Below are positions 7,636 through 16,134 of a DNA stretch of 39,526 bases, piece after piece. Positions within the stretch are counted from its first letter, which is position 1; each line of letters opens with the position of its first letter. Below the pieces are notes generated by a model that saw only the letters and a list, made by a program, of their open reading frames with translations, was not told the DNA's origin and ran no database searches. Source of the DNA: an uncultured Subdoligranulum sp. (GTDB taxonomy: Bacteria > Bacillota > Clostridia > Oscillospirales > Ruminococcaceae); NCBI GenBank assembly GCA_900545545.1, contig UQZO01000018.1, forward strand, positions 1-39,526, read 5' to 3'. Made by a program: the position numbers and the translations under genes.

Positions 7636-8837
7636 CTCTTGTGTGGTGGGAACTGAAAAAGATCCTGCGCCGCCCTTTGACCAAAGTGCTGCTGGCGATC
7701 TGCCTGGCGCTGGTGGTGGCGGAATCCGTGGCGCTGGGGTTTGGGAACTACGGCTTCGGAACGGCGGTGGCGTCCCCCACATGGGAGGCCCGCACCCGCA
7801 TTGTGCAGGCTACCCGGGACGCTGCCGCCTGGCACGGCCCGCTGACGGCGGAAACCCTGCTGGCCGCCCGGGACGACTGCCGGAAAAGGCTGACGGATGC
7901 GGAGGACCTGTCTGCCCCCGGGGCCTTTGTGCAGGGGGATATCCTCTATCTGGCGGCGGAGGCCCTTACCGAAGAAGGGCGCATCACCTGGCCGGACTGG
8001 CCCGCCCAGGTGACCGCCCTGGACGATGAGACGCTGACCGGGCTGTATGCCCTGTGGGACAGTGCCATGGAACGGGACATCCAGAACCGACCCGAAGCCT
8101 GGCAGCCGCCGCTGCGGGCGCTGAAAGCCCGGGTGCAAACCCCCTTTGTCTACGACTGGGTGGACGGCCACTACGGGGAACTGGGCATGATGGACAATCT
8201 CATGTTCCTGGTGGGGCTGCTGCTCTGCGCGGCGCTGGCGCCGGTCTTTTGCGCCGAGGTGCGCACCCGGGTGTACACCATCAGCCATTGCGCCCGCTAT
8301 GGCCGGGGGCGTCTGGGTGCTGCCAAGGCGGGAGCTGCCCTGCTCTTTGCCGGGGGCGGGTTCGCGGCGCTTATGGGGGTGTTTGTAGCCATCCAGATCG
8401 CCATGTTCGGGGTGCGGGGGCTGTCGGCCTCGGTACAGGTGGCGGCGTTCCACTGTCTGCTGCCCCTGACCCTGGGCCAGACCGAAGCTCTGCTGCTGCT
8501 CTGCGGGCTGGTATCCTGCCTGGCGGGGGCTGCCATCACGGCGGTGCTTTCCGCCCGGATGGAAAACGAGTTCCCGGTGCTGCTGTGTCTGTTCGGGGTG
8601 CTGGTGTTCCTGCGGGCGCTGGCTACCGGCGGGCTGCTGCGCGGTGTGCCCGACGCGGTGGTCCAGACCCTGCCCTTTTTGACCCATTTAGGGGACCTGA
8701 CCGGCAACACCATGATCACCCTGCCCGGAGGGCAGGCCGTGTTGATCGCCCTGTATCGGCTGGCGACCCAGCTGCTGTATCCGGTGGTGCTGCTGCCCCT
8801 GGCCCGGCGGGCCTACGTCCGCCGCCAGGTGCGCTGA
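7632..8837 (+). CDS. ABC exporter membrane subunit 1
   Basis: The product has 401 residues. It opens WWELKKILRRPLTKVLLAI, a cytoplasmic amphipathic stretch leading into the first membrane helix. A roughly 150-residue extracytoplasmic loop follows, then about five helices in the second half. This one-helix, large-loop, multi-helix plan is that of ABC-2-like permeases. It is paralogous to the next gene: both contain VQTPFVYDW before the second helix, then LAPVFCAEV or LAPLFCGEV, then RGRLGAAK or RGRLAAAK. The start overlaps the ATPase stop. The likely working unit is the ATPase dimer with these two different permeases. The substrate is unknown. Confidence 0.8.
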   Translation: MTLVWWELKKILRRPLTKVLLAICLALVVAESVALGFGNYGFGTAVASPTWEARTRIVQATRDAAAWHGPLTAETLLAARDDCRKRLTDAEDLSAPGAFVQGDILYLAAEALTEEGRITWPDWPAQVTALDDETLTGLYALWDSAMERDIQNRPEAWQPPLRALKARVQTPFVYDWVDGHYGELGMMDNLMFLVGLLLCAALAPVFCAEVRTRVYTISHCARYGRGRLGAAKAGAALLFAGGGFAALMGVFVAIQIAMFGVRGLSASVQVAAFHCLLPLTLGQTEALLLLCGLVSCLAGAAITAVLSARMENEFPVLLCLFGVLVFLRALATGGLLRGVPDAVVQTLPFLTHLGDLTGNTMITLPGGQAVLIALYRLATQLLYPVVLLPLARRAYVRRQVR

Positions 8838-8852
8838 AAGGAGGTTGTTTCT

Positions 8853-10073
8853 GTGAGCCTGTACCGATGGGAACTGAAAAAAATATGGAAACGCCGGTCC
8901 GCCCGGGTGGCCCTGGCACTGATGCTGGTGTGGACGATGGCGGCCATTCTGGTCAATGCCTTTTACAACAACAGTTACAAGGTGGACGGCGTGACGCCTT
9001 GTGTGCCCGGCCCCGCCGAGATCGCCAACCAGCTGGCCTGGGCGGAACCCTGGCGGGGCGAACTGACGGGGGAGCAGCTGGCCGCCGCCCAAGCCACCGT
9101 CTACGATCTGTACCACGACCCCGCCAACCGCACCCCCGACGGCAACCTGACCAGCGATTCCTACAATGCCGTCATCCGGCCTCTGGGCGGCATGACCAAC
9201 ACCTTAATGAACATAGCAGCCGGTGTGTACAGCCTGCCCTATGCGGCGTGGGGGGAACTGGAACCGGACCGGCTGCTGACCTACTACGACGACCGGACCG
9301 GTGCCGTGGACCGCTGGCTGCAAAGCCAGTGCAAGGACCCGGCGGACCGGGCCGTGTTTGAAGCCCAGGAGGCCCGGGTACAGACGCCCTTTGTCTACGA
9401 CTGGTACAGCGGGCAGGTTTCGGTACTGCAGACCATCCAGGATACCATGCTGGGGGTCTGCCTGCTGCTGGGGGTTGCCCTGGCGCCGCTGTTTTGCGGC
9501 GAGGTGCAGTCCGGCGTGCTGGCGGTGAGCCATTGCACCCGCCAGGGCCGGGGCCGTCTGGCCGCTGCCAAGGTGGGGGCCGCCCTGACGGTGGCCGTGG
9601 GGACCTGGGCGGTGTCCAGTGCCCTGCTGGTGGCGTCCCAGCTGTACTTTTTCGGCACCCGGGGGCTGGATTGCCCCATTCAGCTGCTGAAACCCCTGGC
9701 CACCGCGCCGCTGACCTTTGGGGACTGCGAGGTCTATGCCCTGGTGTTCGGGCTGGCCTGTTGTCTGGGCACCGTGGGCATCACGGCGGGGTTATCGGGG
9801 GTGGCGTCGGCCAGTTTCCCGGTGATGGCCGGGGTGTTCGGGCTGCTGGTGCTGCTGCCCATGTTTGGCGGGATGTTGCCCTGGGCCGTGCAGCAGGCGG
9901 TGGCGCTGCTGCCCTCGGCGGGGGATTATTATGATCTGTTCCGCCAGAATCTCTATCACATCGGGCCGCTGCGGATATGGTCCCCGGTGATGCAGCTGGC
10001 CGTGCAGCCGCTGTATCTGGCAGTGCTGGCACCCCTGGCCTGGCGGGTATATACCCGGCGGCAGGTAAAGTGA
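8853..10073 (+). CDS. ABC exporter membrane subunit 2, paralogue of the preceding gene
   Basis: The product has 406 residues and starts with GTG 8853, with AAAGGAGG at 8837-8844. The N-terminus YRWELKKIWKRRSARVALAL parallels subunit 1. A long outer loop (about residues 30-180) precedes VQTPFVYDWYSGQVSVLQ and several membrane helices. Conserved blocks shared with subunit 1 (VQTPFVYDW, AVSHCTRQGRGRLAAAKVGA, ending in a WRVYTRRQVK-like tail) show a tandem duplication followed by divergence. It ends 50 bp before the minus-strand gene, with a shared terminator between them. Confidence 0.8.
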   Translation: MSLYRWELKKIWKRRSARVALALMLVWTMAAILVNAFYNNSYKVDGVTPCVPGPAEIANQLAWAEPWRGELTGEQLAAAQATVYDLYHDPANRTPDGNLTSDSYNAVIRPLGGMTNTLMNIAAGVYSLPYAAWGELEPDRLLTYYDDRTGAVDRWLQSQCKDPADRAVFEAQEARVQTPFVYDWYSGQVSVLQTIQDTMLGVCLLLGVALAPLFCGEVQSGVLAVSHCTRQGRGRLAAAKVGAALTVAVGTWAVSSALLVASQLYFFGTRGLDCPIQLLKPLATAPLTFGDCEVYALVFGLACCLGTVGITAGLSGVASASFPVMAGVFGLLVLLPMFGGMLPWAVQQAVALLPSAGDYYDLFRQNLYHIGPLRIWSPVMQLAVQPLYLAVLAPLAWRVYTRRQVK

Positions 10074-10086
10074 ACCCCAAACAATC

Positions 10087-10117
10087 AAAAAAAGGCGCCC
10101 CGGCGGGGGCGTCTTTT
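10087..10117. terminator. Bidirectional terminator
   Basis: An A-run at 10087-10093, a CGCCCC/GGGGCG stem (10096-10111) and TCTTTTG at 10112-10118 can stop transcripts from both convergent genes. Confidence 0.75.
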
Positions 10118-10123
10118 GCTGTA

Positions 10124-11449
10124 TTATCGGGGGCGCAGGGCTTGGGCGGCCGCGGCGATCTGGGTTTCGGTGGGGGGCCAGTAGAAGGTGATGATCATGA
10201 TGCGCCCCGGCCAGACCACCAGGTACTCATCCAGCACGCCCTGGCTCCAATGGCGCTGATACGCCGCCTCGGCACCCCAGGGGGCGGGGTCCACCGGCTG
10301 GTAGCTGTCCCGGAACACTGTGCCGTCGGGCTCTGGTTCATCCTGATGTTCGTTTAGCAGGAAATGCAGCGCGGCGTTTTGCACCGGGGGCAGCGGGCTG
10401 TCCACAAGCTGGTATTCCAGCCGGGCCGCCTGCGGGGCGGTGCTGTCCAGCGCGTACTGCGTGCAGGTGGTGCTGCGCAGCAGCGGCGACTGCTCCACCA
10501 CCCGCCGTTTGCTCCAGCGGGCATCCTCCCCGGTGAGGGCTTCGAGGGTCAGGGGCAGCGGGTCGTCGTAGACCGCCTGGGATCTCCCGTTGACGGTGTA
10601 GTGGGCTGCGGGCAGTGTATACCCCGGCAGGGGCAGGACCCCCTGCAGTACCGCGGCGGCCCAGCCGAGGGTGGCTGCAAGGCAGGCACCCCACACAAGG
10701 GCGATCGTCACACCCCTGGCGAACCGCCTGCTGCGGCCCCGGGCCAGCAACCGGCGGCGCAGAGGCCAGGCCAGCAGCAAGGCTGCCGCAGCCGCCAGCA
10801 AGACCCACCGCAGCAGCGGCTGATAGCACAGCAGCAACCCAAGGGTGGCGGCCAAAACCGCCGCCGCAAAGCCCCGCCTTAAGGCTGAGGGATACGGCGG
10901 TGCCGGGGGCGGGGCGTCCTGGCGCAGGGCCTGCCGCACCCGGTTTCGCTGCCGCAAAAGGCCGGGCAGCCGGGCTACAGACAGGACCAGCAGTTCTGCC
11001 AGCAGCAGGTTCAGGACCAGGGCGTGGCCTTCCGCCAGGCCGTACAGCGGCGCGGAAAACAGCTCCGGCAGGCGCAGGGTCAACAGAAGCAGCACCGCCA
11101 CCGCCAGGGTGACGGTCTGGCGAAGGGTGCTGGAACATTCGGTCAGCAGCGCTTCGTTCTGCACCCGATGAGACGGAACGGGGGACGGTGCTTCGGGGGC
11201 GGCGGCATAATACAGCTGCAGCGCGCCGCGGCGGGGACCGGCCGTCCATCCTGCGGGAAGGGGACGGTCCGGCGGCGCGTAAAAGGCGCAGGCTTGCCGG
11301 TAGCCTGCCCGGTTGGGGCGGCAGCGCCACAAAAAGAATCCCAGGGATTCCACCTGTTGGCCTTTTTCCAGCAGGGCGCGGGCTTCGGCGGCCACCAAGG
11401 CGGGGTCCGCGGTGGCGGTACGGTGGAAAATCCAGCGGCGGTCTGACAT
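10124..11449 (-). CDS. DUF2812-like membrane protein
   Basis: The product has 441 residues from ATG 11449. A GTG three codons earlier is possible, but AAAAAGGA is well placed only for the ATG. The first 70 residues (SDRRWIFHRTATADPALVAA, with LGFFLWRCRPNRAGYRQACA) resemble the soluble start of DUF2812 proteins, where an input domain precedes membrane segments. About six hydrophobic stretches lie between residues 110 and 270. A soluble C-terminal domain of about 160 residues ends EYLVVWPGRIMIITFYWPP. DUF2812 assignment is by resemblance only. It has its own promoter at 11506-11534 and looks monocistronic. Confidence 0.5.
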   Translation of the reverse strand: MSDRRWIFHRTATADPALVAAEARALLEKGQQVESLGFFLWRCRPNRAGYRQACAFYAPPDRPLPAGWTAGPRRGALQLYYAAAPEAPSPVPSHRVQNEALLTECSSTLRQTVTLAVAVLLLLTLRLPELFSAPLYGLAEGHALVLNLLLAELLVLSVARLPGLLRQRNRVRQALRQDAPPPAPPYPSALRRGFAAAVLAATLGLLLCYQPLLRWVLLAAAAALLLAWPLRRRLLARGRSRRFARGVTIALVWGACLAATLGWAAAVLQGVLPLPGYTLPAAHYTVNGRSQAVYDDPLPLTLEALTGEDARWSKRRVVEQSPLLRSTTCTQYALDSTAPQAARLEYQLVDSPLPPVQNAALHFLLNEHQDEPEPDGTVFRDSYQPVDPAPWGAEAAYQRHWSQGVLDEYLVVWPGRIMIITFYWPPTETQIAAAAQALRPR

Positions 11450-11505
11450 GATACTCACATCCTTTTTGAGCGGCGCAGGGCGCCCCGATTCGGGAAGGTA
11501 TTTTC

Positions 11506-11534
11506 ACTATACCATGATTCTCCCAATTCCACAA
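11506..11534 (-). promoter_or_regulatory. Promoter of the DUF2812-like gene
   Basis: On the minus strand, TTGTGG (11534-11529) and TATAGT (11511-11506) are separated by 17 bp. Confidence 0.7.
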
Positions 11535-11571
11535 GGCAACGCCCTTTTCTGTGCAAGAAAATGCAGGAGCA

Positions 11572-11746
11572 GGGCGGGGATTTATCCCCGCCGTGGCACC
11601 TTGCGGGAAACGGCGCTTTTCCGGCGGGGTCAAGACCCCGCCCTACGGCGCAAACTTTTATATACCCAAAAAAGGCATGGTCCGCAGACCATGCCTTTTT
11701 TGTTCAGAGTTTCTTTGCCTGCTTTCTTTGCAAAGAAAGCAGGAGC
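11572..11746. repeat. Repeat cluster I (modules A, A-inverted, D, C)
   Basis: This gap of about 300 bp carries module A at 11572-11592 and inverted module A at 11622-11645. Terminator-like hairpin D is at 11668-11701, and palindrome C at 11718-11743 sits three bases from the treC stop. The C module has its asymmetric flank (TTTCTTTG on this strand) on the side away from treC. Confidence 0.85.
11668..11701 (-). terminator. Module D hairpin, terminator of treBC
   Basis: AAAAAAGGCATGGTC and GACCATGCCTTTTTT form a perfect arm pair around CGCA. It lies about 45 nt after the treC stop and can act in either direction. Confidence 0.8.
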
Positions 11747-13381
11747 TCAGCGGCTTTGCCGCAGCACCAGGCACTCGTAGGGGCGCAGGGCGGTGCGGGA
11801 GCCGGCGGGGTAGTTGCCCAGCAGCAGGGGGGCGTCCTGCCAGCCTTCCGGCAGGGCAAGGGCCGTATCATGGCCGGTGAGATTGCAGACCACCAGCAGT
11901 TCCTCCTCGTCGGTCCAGCGGCGGTAGGCCAGCAGGTCGGCGTTGTCGGGGCAGAGCATCTCGATGCGCCCTTCGCTGATGACCTTGTACTGCTTGCGCA
12001 GCGCCACCAGCGTGCGGTACCAGCTGAAAATGGAATCCGGGTCGTTCACCTGGTCGGCGGCGTTGATGGCGGTGTAGTTATCCACCACCCCGATCCACGG
12101 CGTGCCGGTGGTGAACCCCGCATGGGGGGCGTCGCTCCACTGCATGGGGGTGCGGCCGTTGTCCCGGCTGCGGGCCGCCAGAATCTCCAGCGCTTCGTCT
12201 GCCGTGTGGCCCTGCCGCTGCAAAATTTCGTAGTAGTTCAGGCTTTCCACGTCCCGGTACTGGCCGATGGACGTGAAATGGGCGTTGGTCATGCCCAGCT
12301 CCTCGCCCTGGTAGATGTAGGGCGTGCCCCGCATGAAATGGGTGGCCGCGCCCAGCATCTTGGCGCTCTCTTTCCAGTAGCGGCCGTCGTCGCCGAAGCG
12401 GCTCACCGCCCGGGGCTGGTCGTGGTTGCACCAGAACAGGGCGTTCCAGCCGTCGTGGGCCTGCATGCCTTCCTGCCAGTGGGCGAAAAGCTCTTTCAGC
12501 GCCATCCGGTCGGGAGGCATCAGCGACCATTTGTCGCCGTTCTTGTAATCCACCTTCAGGTGGTGGAAGTTGAAGCACATGGTCAGCTCGTGGCGGTCGG
12601 GGGCCGTGTAGCCGATGCAGTTCTCCAGCGTGGTGCTGGACATCTCGCCCACCGTCACCATGCCTTCGATGCCGCCTGCCGCCACCAGCTCCTGCAGGTA
12701 GCGGTGGACGTTGCGCCCGTCGGTGTAGAACCGGCGGCCGTCGCCCTCGTAGTCGTTCTCGAACACTTCCGGCTTGGAGATCAGGTTCACCACGTCGAAG
12801 CGGAAGCCTTTGACGCCCTTGTCCTTCCAGAACCGCAGCACCTTGGCCAGCTCCGCCCGCACGGCGGGATTTTCCCAGTTCAGGTCGGCCTGGGTCACAT
12901 CAAACAGGTGCAGGTACCACTTGCCCAGCGCCGGGACGTACTCCCAGGCGTTGCCGCCGAACTTGGACACCCAGTTGGTGGGCGGCGTGGCGGAGGAACC
13001 CTCTTTGAAAATGTAGTAGTTCTGGTAGGTTTCGTCCCCGGCCAGGGCCTTCTGGAACCAGGCGTGGGCGGTGGACGTGTGGTTGAACACCATATCCAGC
13101 ATCAGGCCGATGCCCCGCTTGTCCGCTTCGGCGATGAGTTCCTCCAGGTCGGCCATGGTGCCGAACCGCGGGTCCACCGCGCAGTAGTCGGCCACATCGT
13201 AGCCGTTGTCCCGCTGGGGGGAGGGGAAAAACGGCGTCAGCCAGAGGTAATCCACCCCCAAGGCCGCCAGATAGTCCAGCTTGGCGGTGACGCCCCGCAG
13301 ATCGCCCAACCCGTCGCCGTCGGCGTCATAGAAGGATTTGGGGTAGATCTGGTAGACGACCTTGTCCTTGAAATTTGTCAT
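11747..13381 (-). CDS. treC: Trehalose-6-phosphate hydrolase (alpha,alpha-phosphotrehalase)
   Basis: The enzyme splits imported trehalose 6-phosphate into glucose and glucose 6-phosphate in the cytoplasm. The product has 544 residues, normal for the GH13 oligo-1,6-glucosidase/TreC group. It begins with VVYQIYPKSFYDADGDGLGD at 8-27. The catalytic residues are visible: nucleophile D196 in GFRFDVVN, acid/base E246 in TVGEMS and stabilising D321 in CNHDQP; the DMVFNHTS motif is at 96-103. The related alpha-glucosidase function is possible from sequence alone, but treB next to it and divergent treR make TreC the clear choice. GGGAGG lies eight bases before ATG 13381. It follows treB by 22 bp and is co-transcribed. 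Confidence 0.95.
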   Translation of the reverse strand: MTNFKDKVVYQIYPKSFYDADGDGLGDLRGVTAKLDYLAALGVDYLWLTPFFPSPQRDNGYDVADYCAVDPRFGTMADLEELIAEADKRGIGLMLDMVFNHTSTAHAWFQKALAGDETYQNYYIFKEGSSATPPTNWVSKFGGNAWEYVPALGKWYLHLFDVTQADLNWENPAVRAELAKVLRFWKDKGVKGFRFDVVNLISKPEVFENDYEGDGRRFYTDGRNVHRYLQELVAAGGIEGMVTVGEMSSTTLENCIGYTAPDRHELTMCFNFHHLKVDYKNGDKWSLMPPDRMALKELFAHWQEGMQAHDGWNALFWCNHDQPRAVSRFGDDGRYWKESAKMLGAATHFMRGTPYIYQGEELGMTNAHFTSIGQYRDVESLNYYEILQRQGHTADEALEILAARSRDNGRTPMQWSDAPHAGFTTGTPWIGVVDNYTAINAADQVNDPDSIFSWYRTLVALRKQYKVISEGRIEMLCPDNADLLAYRRWTDEEELLVVCNLTGHDTALALPEGWQDAPLLLGNYPAGSRTALRPYECLVLRQSR

Positions 13382-13403
13382 GGCAGGAAACCTCCCGATA
13401 AAA

Positions 13404-14819
13404 TTACTGGATGCCTTTCTTTTTGCCCACGGCCACCGTCAGCACAAAGGGCACCACGATGGCAATGAGCATGCAGAGGGCGAAGCTGAGCATGGAAGCG
13501 GGCTGGATGGACAGAATGCCCGGCAGGCCGCCCACGCCGATGGCGTTGGCCGTGGTGGAAGTGGCGGTGCAGACCACCGCTGCCACGGCGGAACCCACCA
13601 TGCCGCAGAAGAAGGGGAACTGGAGTTTCATGTTGACGCCGAACATGGCGGGCTCGGTGACGCCCAGATAGCAGGAGATGCAGGCCGGGATGTTGACTTC
13701 CTGGGCGGAGGCGTTCTTGCGCTGCAGGAAGATGACGCCGAGGACGGCGGAACCCTGGGCGATGTTGGACAGGGCGATCATGGGCCACAGCATGGTGCCG
13801 CCGAAGTCGGCGATGAGCTGCATGTCAATGGCGTTGGACATATGGTGCAGGCCGGTGATGACCAGCGGGGCGTAGATGAAGCCGAAGATGGCGCCGAACA
13901 CCACGCGGAAGGAACCGGAGATGCCCGCATAGACCACAGCGGAGATGGCGGAGCCAAGCTTCCAGCCGATGGGGCCGAGGACGAAGTGAGCGGCGACGAC
14001 TGCCAGCAGCAGGCTGCAGAAGGGCACCACGATCATGGAGACCACGGCGGGGCAGATCTTGCGGAAGAATTTTTCTAAGTAGACAAGGGTGAACGCCGCC
14101 AGAATGGCCGGGATGACCTGGGCCTGGTAGCCGATCATGTTCACCTGGAAGAAGCCGAAATCCCACTGGGGGATCTCAGCAGCCGGGGTGGAGGCCACCG
14201 AGTAGGCGTTGAGCAGCTGGCCGGAAACCAGCGTCAGGCCCAGCACGATGCCCAGAATCTGGGTGGTGCCCATCTTTTTGGTCACCGACCAGCAGATGCC
14301 TACCGGCAGCATGTGGAACACCGCCTCGCCGATGAGCCAGAGGAAGCTGTCCATGCCGGCCCAGAACTGGCTGATGTCACACAGGGTCTTGGTGCCGTTC
14401 TCGAACAGGTAGAGGCTGTCGATACAGTTGCGGAAACCCAGGATCAGACCGCCGGTGATGATGGCGGGGATCAGCGGGGCGAAGATCTCGGCCAGCGCCG
14501 TCATGATGCGCTGCAGGGTGTTCTGGTTCTGCTTGGCGGCGCTCTTTACCGCGTCCTTGGAAACACCCTCGATGCCCGACACCGCAATGAAATCGTTGTA
14601 GAAATCCGACACTGTGTTGCCGATGATGACCTGGAACTGACCGGCCTGGGTGAAGGTACCCTTGACCACCTTCATGCCCTCGATCTTGGGGATATCGGCC
14701 TTGGCGGGGTCGTTGAGCACGAACCGCATCCGGGTCACGCAGTGAGAGACCGCCGCAATGTTTGCCTTGCCGCCTACGTATTCCAGCAGCTGGGTGGCGT
14801 CCTGTTGGTATTTGCCCAT
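13404..14819 (-). CDS. treB: PTS trehalose-specific enzyme IIBC
   Basis: This membrane permease phosphorylates trehalose during import. The product has 471 residues. The N-terminal EIIB domain (about 1-85) has the phosphorylated Cys27 in AVSHCVTRMRF. The EIIC domain (about 105-470) has about ten membrane segments with GFRNCIDSLYLF, PLVITGLHHMSNAIDMQLI and GVTEPAMFGVNMKLQFPF. No EIIA domain is present, so EIIA must be supplied by another PTS protein, as in other TreB systems. ATG 14819 is chosen over a start six codons upstream because AAGGAGG fits it. Transcription starts from a promoter whose spacer is occupied by a TreR-type operator. Confidence 0.95.
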   Translation of the reverse strand: MGKYQQDATQLLEYVGGKANIAAVSHCVTRMRFVLNDPAKADIPKIEGMKVVKGTFTQAGQFQVIIGNTVSDFYNDFIAVSGIEGVSKDAVKSAAKQNQNTLQRIMTALAEIFAPLIPAIITGGLILGFRNCIDSLYLFENGTKTLCDISQFWAGMDSFLWLIGEAVFHMLPVGICWSVTKKMGTTQILGIVLGLTLVSGQLLNAYSVASTPAAEIPQWDFGFFQVNMIGYQAQVIPAILAAFTLVYLEKFFRKICPAVVSMIVVPFCSLLLAVVAAHFVLGPIGWKLGSAISAVVYAGISGSFRVVFGAIFGFIYAPLVITGLHHMSNAIDMQLIADFGGTMLWPMIALSNIAQGSAVLGVIFLQRKNASAQEVNIPACISCYLGVTEPAMFGVNMKLQFPFFCGMVGSAVAAVVCTATSTTANAIGVGGLPGILSIQPASMLSFALCMLIAIVVPFVLTVAVGKKKGIQ

Positions 14820-14843
14820 AAGTATTTCCTCCTTCAATCAGAT

Positions 14844-14861
14844 AACTTGTTCAGACAAGTT
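14844..14861. promoter_or_regulatory. TreR operator 1
   Basis: A perfect palindrome, AACTTGT-TCAG-ACAAGTT, lies in the treB leader just after its predicted transcription start. It shares its half-sites with operators 2 and 3. Confidence 0.8.
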
Positions 14862-14876
14862 CCGTTTGCAAGTATG

Positions 14877-14905
14877 AGTATACTCTACTTGTTCAAACAA
14901 GTCAA
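14877..14905 (-). promoter_or_regulatory. treBC promoter
   Basis: On the minus strand, TTGACT (14905-14900) and TATACT (14882-14877) have a 17-bp spacer. Operator 2 lies between them. Confidence 0.88.
14887..14902. promoter_or_regulatory. TreR operator 2
   Basis: ACTTGT-TCAA-ACAAGT is a perfect palindrome between the -35 and -10 boxes of the treB promoter, so binding would exclude RNA polymerase. Confidence 0.85.
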
Positions 14906-14967
14906 GGAAGCGGGAAGAAAATCCACGCAGAAAAGCACATTTTCGGCGCAAAGCACAAAGAAAGGTC

Positions 14968-14996
14968 TTGCGTGTTGGGCAGATTCACGGTATACT
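14968..14996 (+). promoter_or_regulatory. treR promoter
   Basis: TTGCGT (14968-14973) and TATACT (14991-14996) with a 17-bp spacer. It is divergent from the treB promoter. Confidence 0.8.
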
Positions 14997-15002
14997 GAAA
15001 CC

Positions 15003-15018
15003 AATGTTTGAACAAGTT
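15003..15018. promoter_or_regulatory. TreR operator 3 (imperfect)
   Basis: TGTTTGAACAAGTT matches one complete half and the centre of operators 1 and 2; the left half is degenerate. It lies between the treR promoter and its ribosome site, which suggests weaker autorepression. Confidence 0.6.
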
Positions 15019-15029
15019 GAGGTGTGATT

Positions 15030-15752
15030 ATGCCGAAAGCCAAGTTTGAGGGCATCTACCGCAGCATCAAGAAAAAGATCGAGGCGCAGGACTACCCCTA
15101 CCAGTCGCTGCTGCCGTCGGAAAATACCCTGATCCGGGCCTACGGGTGTTCCCGCAACACGGTGCGCCGGGCGCTGGGGGAGCTGATTGCCGACGGTTAC
15201 GTGCAGCCCATCCAGGGCAAGGGGGTGCGGGTGATCTTTCAGCCGGTGGGCAAGACGACCTTTATTATAGGCGGCATCGAAACCTTTCAGGAGACCGCCC
15301 GCCGCAACCATCTGCAGGCGGTCACCCGGGTGATCCGGTTCGAGAGCATCGTGGCCGACGAAGCCCTGGCCGCGGAAAGCGGATTCTCGGCGGGAGATTC
15401 CCTGTGGGCCGTGGAGCGGGTGCGCTATCTCAACGACAAGGCGCTGATCCTGGACGTGAACTACTTTTTGCAGGACCTGGTGCCGGGGCTGACCGCCGAC
15501 ATCGCGGCCCGGTCCATCTACGAGTACATCGAGAATGTGCTGGGCATGCAGATCATCACCAGCAAGCGCAAGATGACGGTGGAGCACGCCACCACCCGGG
15601 ACGACCGGCTGCTGGACCTGGACGGCTACGACTGCGTGGCGGTGGTGACCAACCATACCTTCAACGCCGACGGGCTGCTGTTTGAGTACACCCAGTCCCG
15701 CCACCAGCCGGATTATTTCTGCTTCCAGGATACCGCTACGCGGCGGAAGTAG
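15030..15752 (+). CDS. treR: Trehalose operon repressor, GntR/HutC family
   Basis: The product has 240 residues. The N-terminal winged helix (about 1-70) shows FEGIYRSIKKKIE, LLPSENTLIRAYGCSRNTVR and GYVQPIQGKGVRV. The C-terminal UTRA effector domain (about 85-235) ends with YTQSRHQPDYFCFQD, typical of TreR. Known TreR proteins bind trehalose 6-phosphate and release DNA. I use ATG 15030 because GAGGTG is five bases upstream; a GTG two codons earlier would have no spacing. The TAG stop lies inside repeat module A, so the repeat begins exactly at the end of the gene. Confidence 0.93.
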   Translation: MPKAKFEGIYRSIKKKIEAQDYPYQSLLPSENTLIRAYGCSRNTVRRALGELIADGYVQPIQGKGVRVIFQPVGKTTFIIGGIETFQETARRNHLQAVTRVIRFESIVADEALAAESGFSAGDSLWAVERVRYLNDKALILDVNYFLQDLVPGLTADIAARSIYEYIENVLGMQIITSKRKMTVEHATTRDDRLLDLDGYDCVAVVTNHTFNADGLLFEYTQSRHQPDYFCFQDTATRRK

Positions 15753-15834
15753 GGCGGGGATTCATCCCCGCCGCGGGATGTTTTCGCTATTGCGTACAAA
15801 CGGGTTGGCCGTAGGGGCGGCATACATGCCGCCC

Positions 15835-16134
15835 GGGCGGTTTGCCCGTTATATCCGCGTAACCTTTAGGTGCCGCTTTTTGACCGCGCAAAAAGCGGCG
15901 GAAAAACGCGCCGCTACTTCCGGGGCGCGGGGCACGGCTCAAGGGGCCTGCGGGCCCCTTAAGAATCCCCGGGGCTTTTTGGATGTCGCCCGAGATGGTT
16001 CCCGTTTCTGGCAGCGATGAATGCTCTAGCAACCATCCCACCCGTGCCCACCGTGTGAGCTCATCCGGTCTCCGCGATTTAAAATCCCGTCCGCCTTCGC
16101 GGACGGGCCCTGGCCGGGAATGGGTGGTTTTCTC
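15835..16134 (+). repeat. Element E, copy 1 (about 300 bp)
   Basis: It is the reverse complement of 36122-36420 with only scattered differences. It holds three stable hairpins: GCCGCTTTTTG/CAAAAAGCGGC (15872-15899), AAGGGGCC/GGCCCCTT (15940-15961) and CCCGTCCGC/GCGGACGGG (about 16086-16107). No convincing reading frame is seen. Confidence 0.85.

Noticed and set aside
10124..11449. Immunity protein for the adjacent ABC exporter
   Set aside because: It is on the opposite strand with its own promoter and a terminator between; nothing in the sequence links it to the exporter.
11561..13468. 635-codon frame opposite treC
   Set aside because: It is an antisense shadow of an unmistakable GH13 enzyme and begins in repeat DNA.
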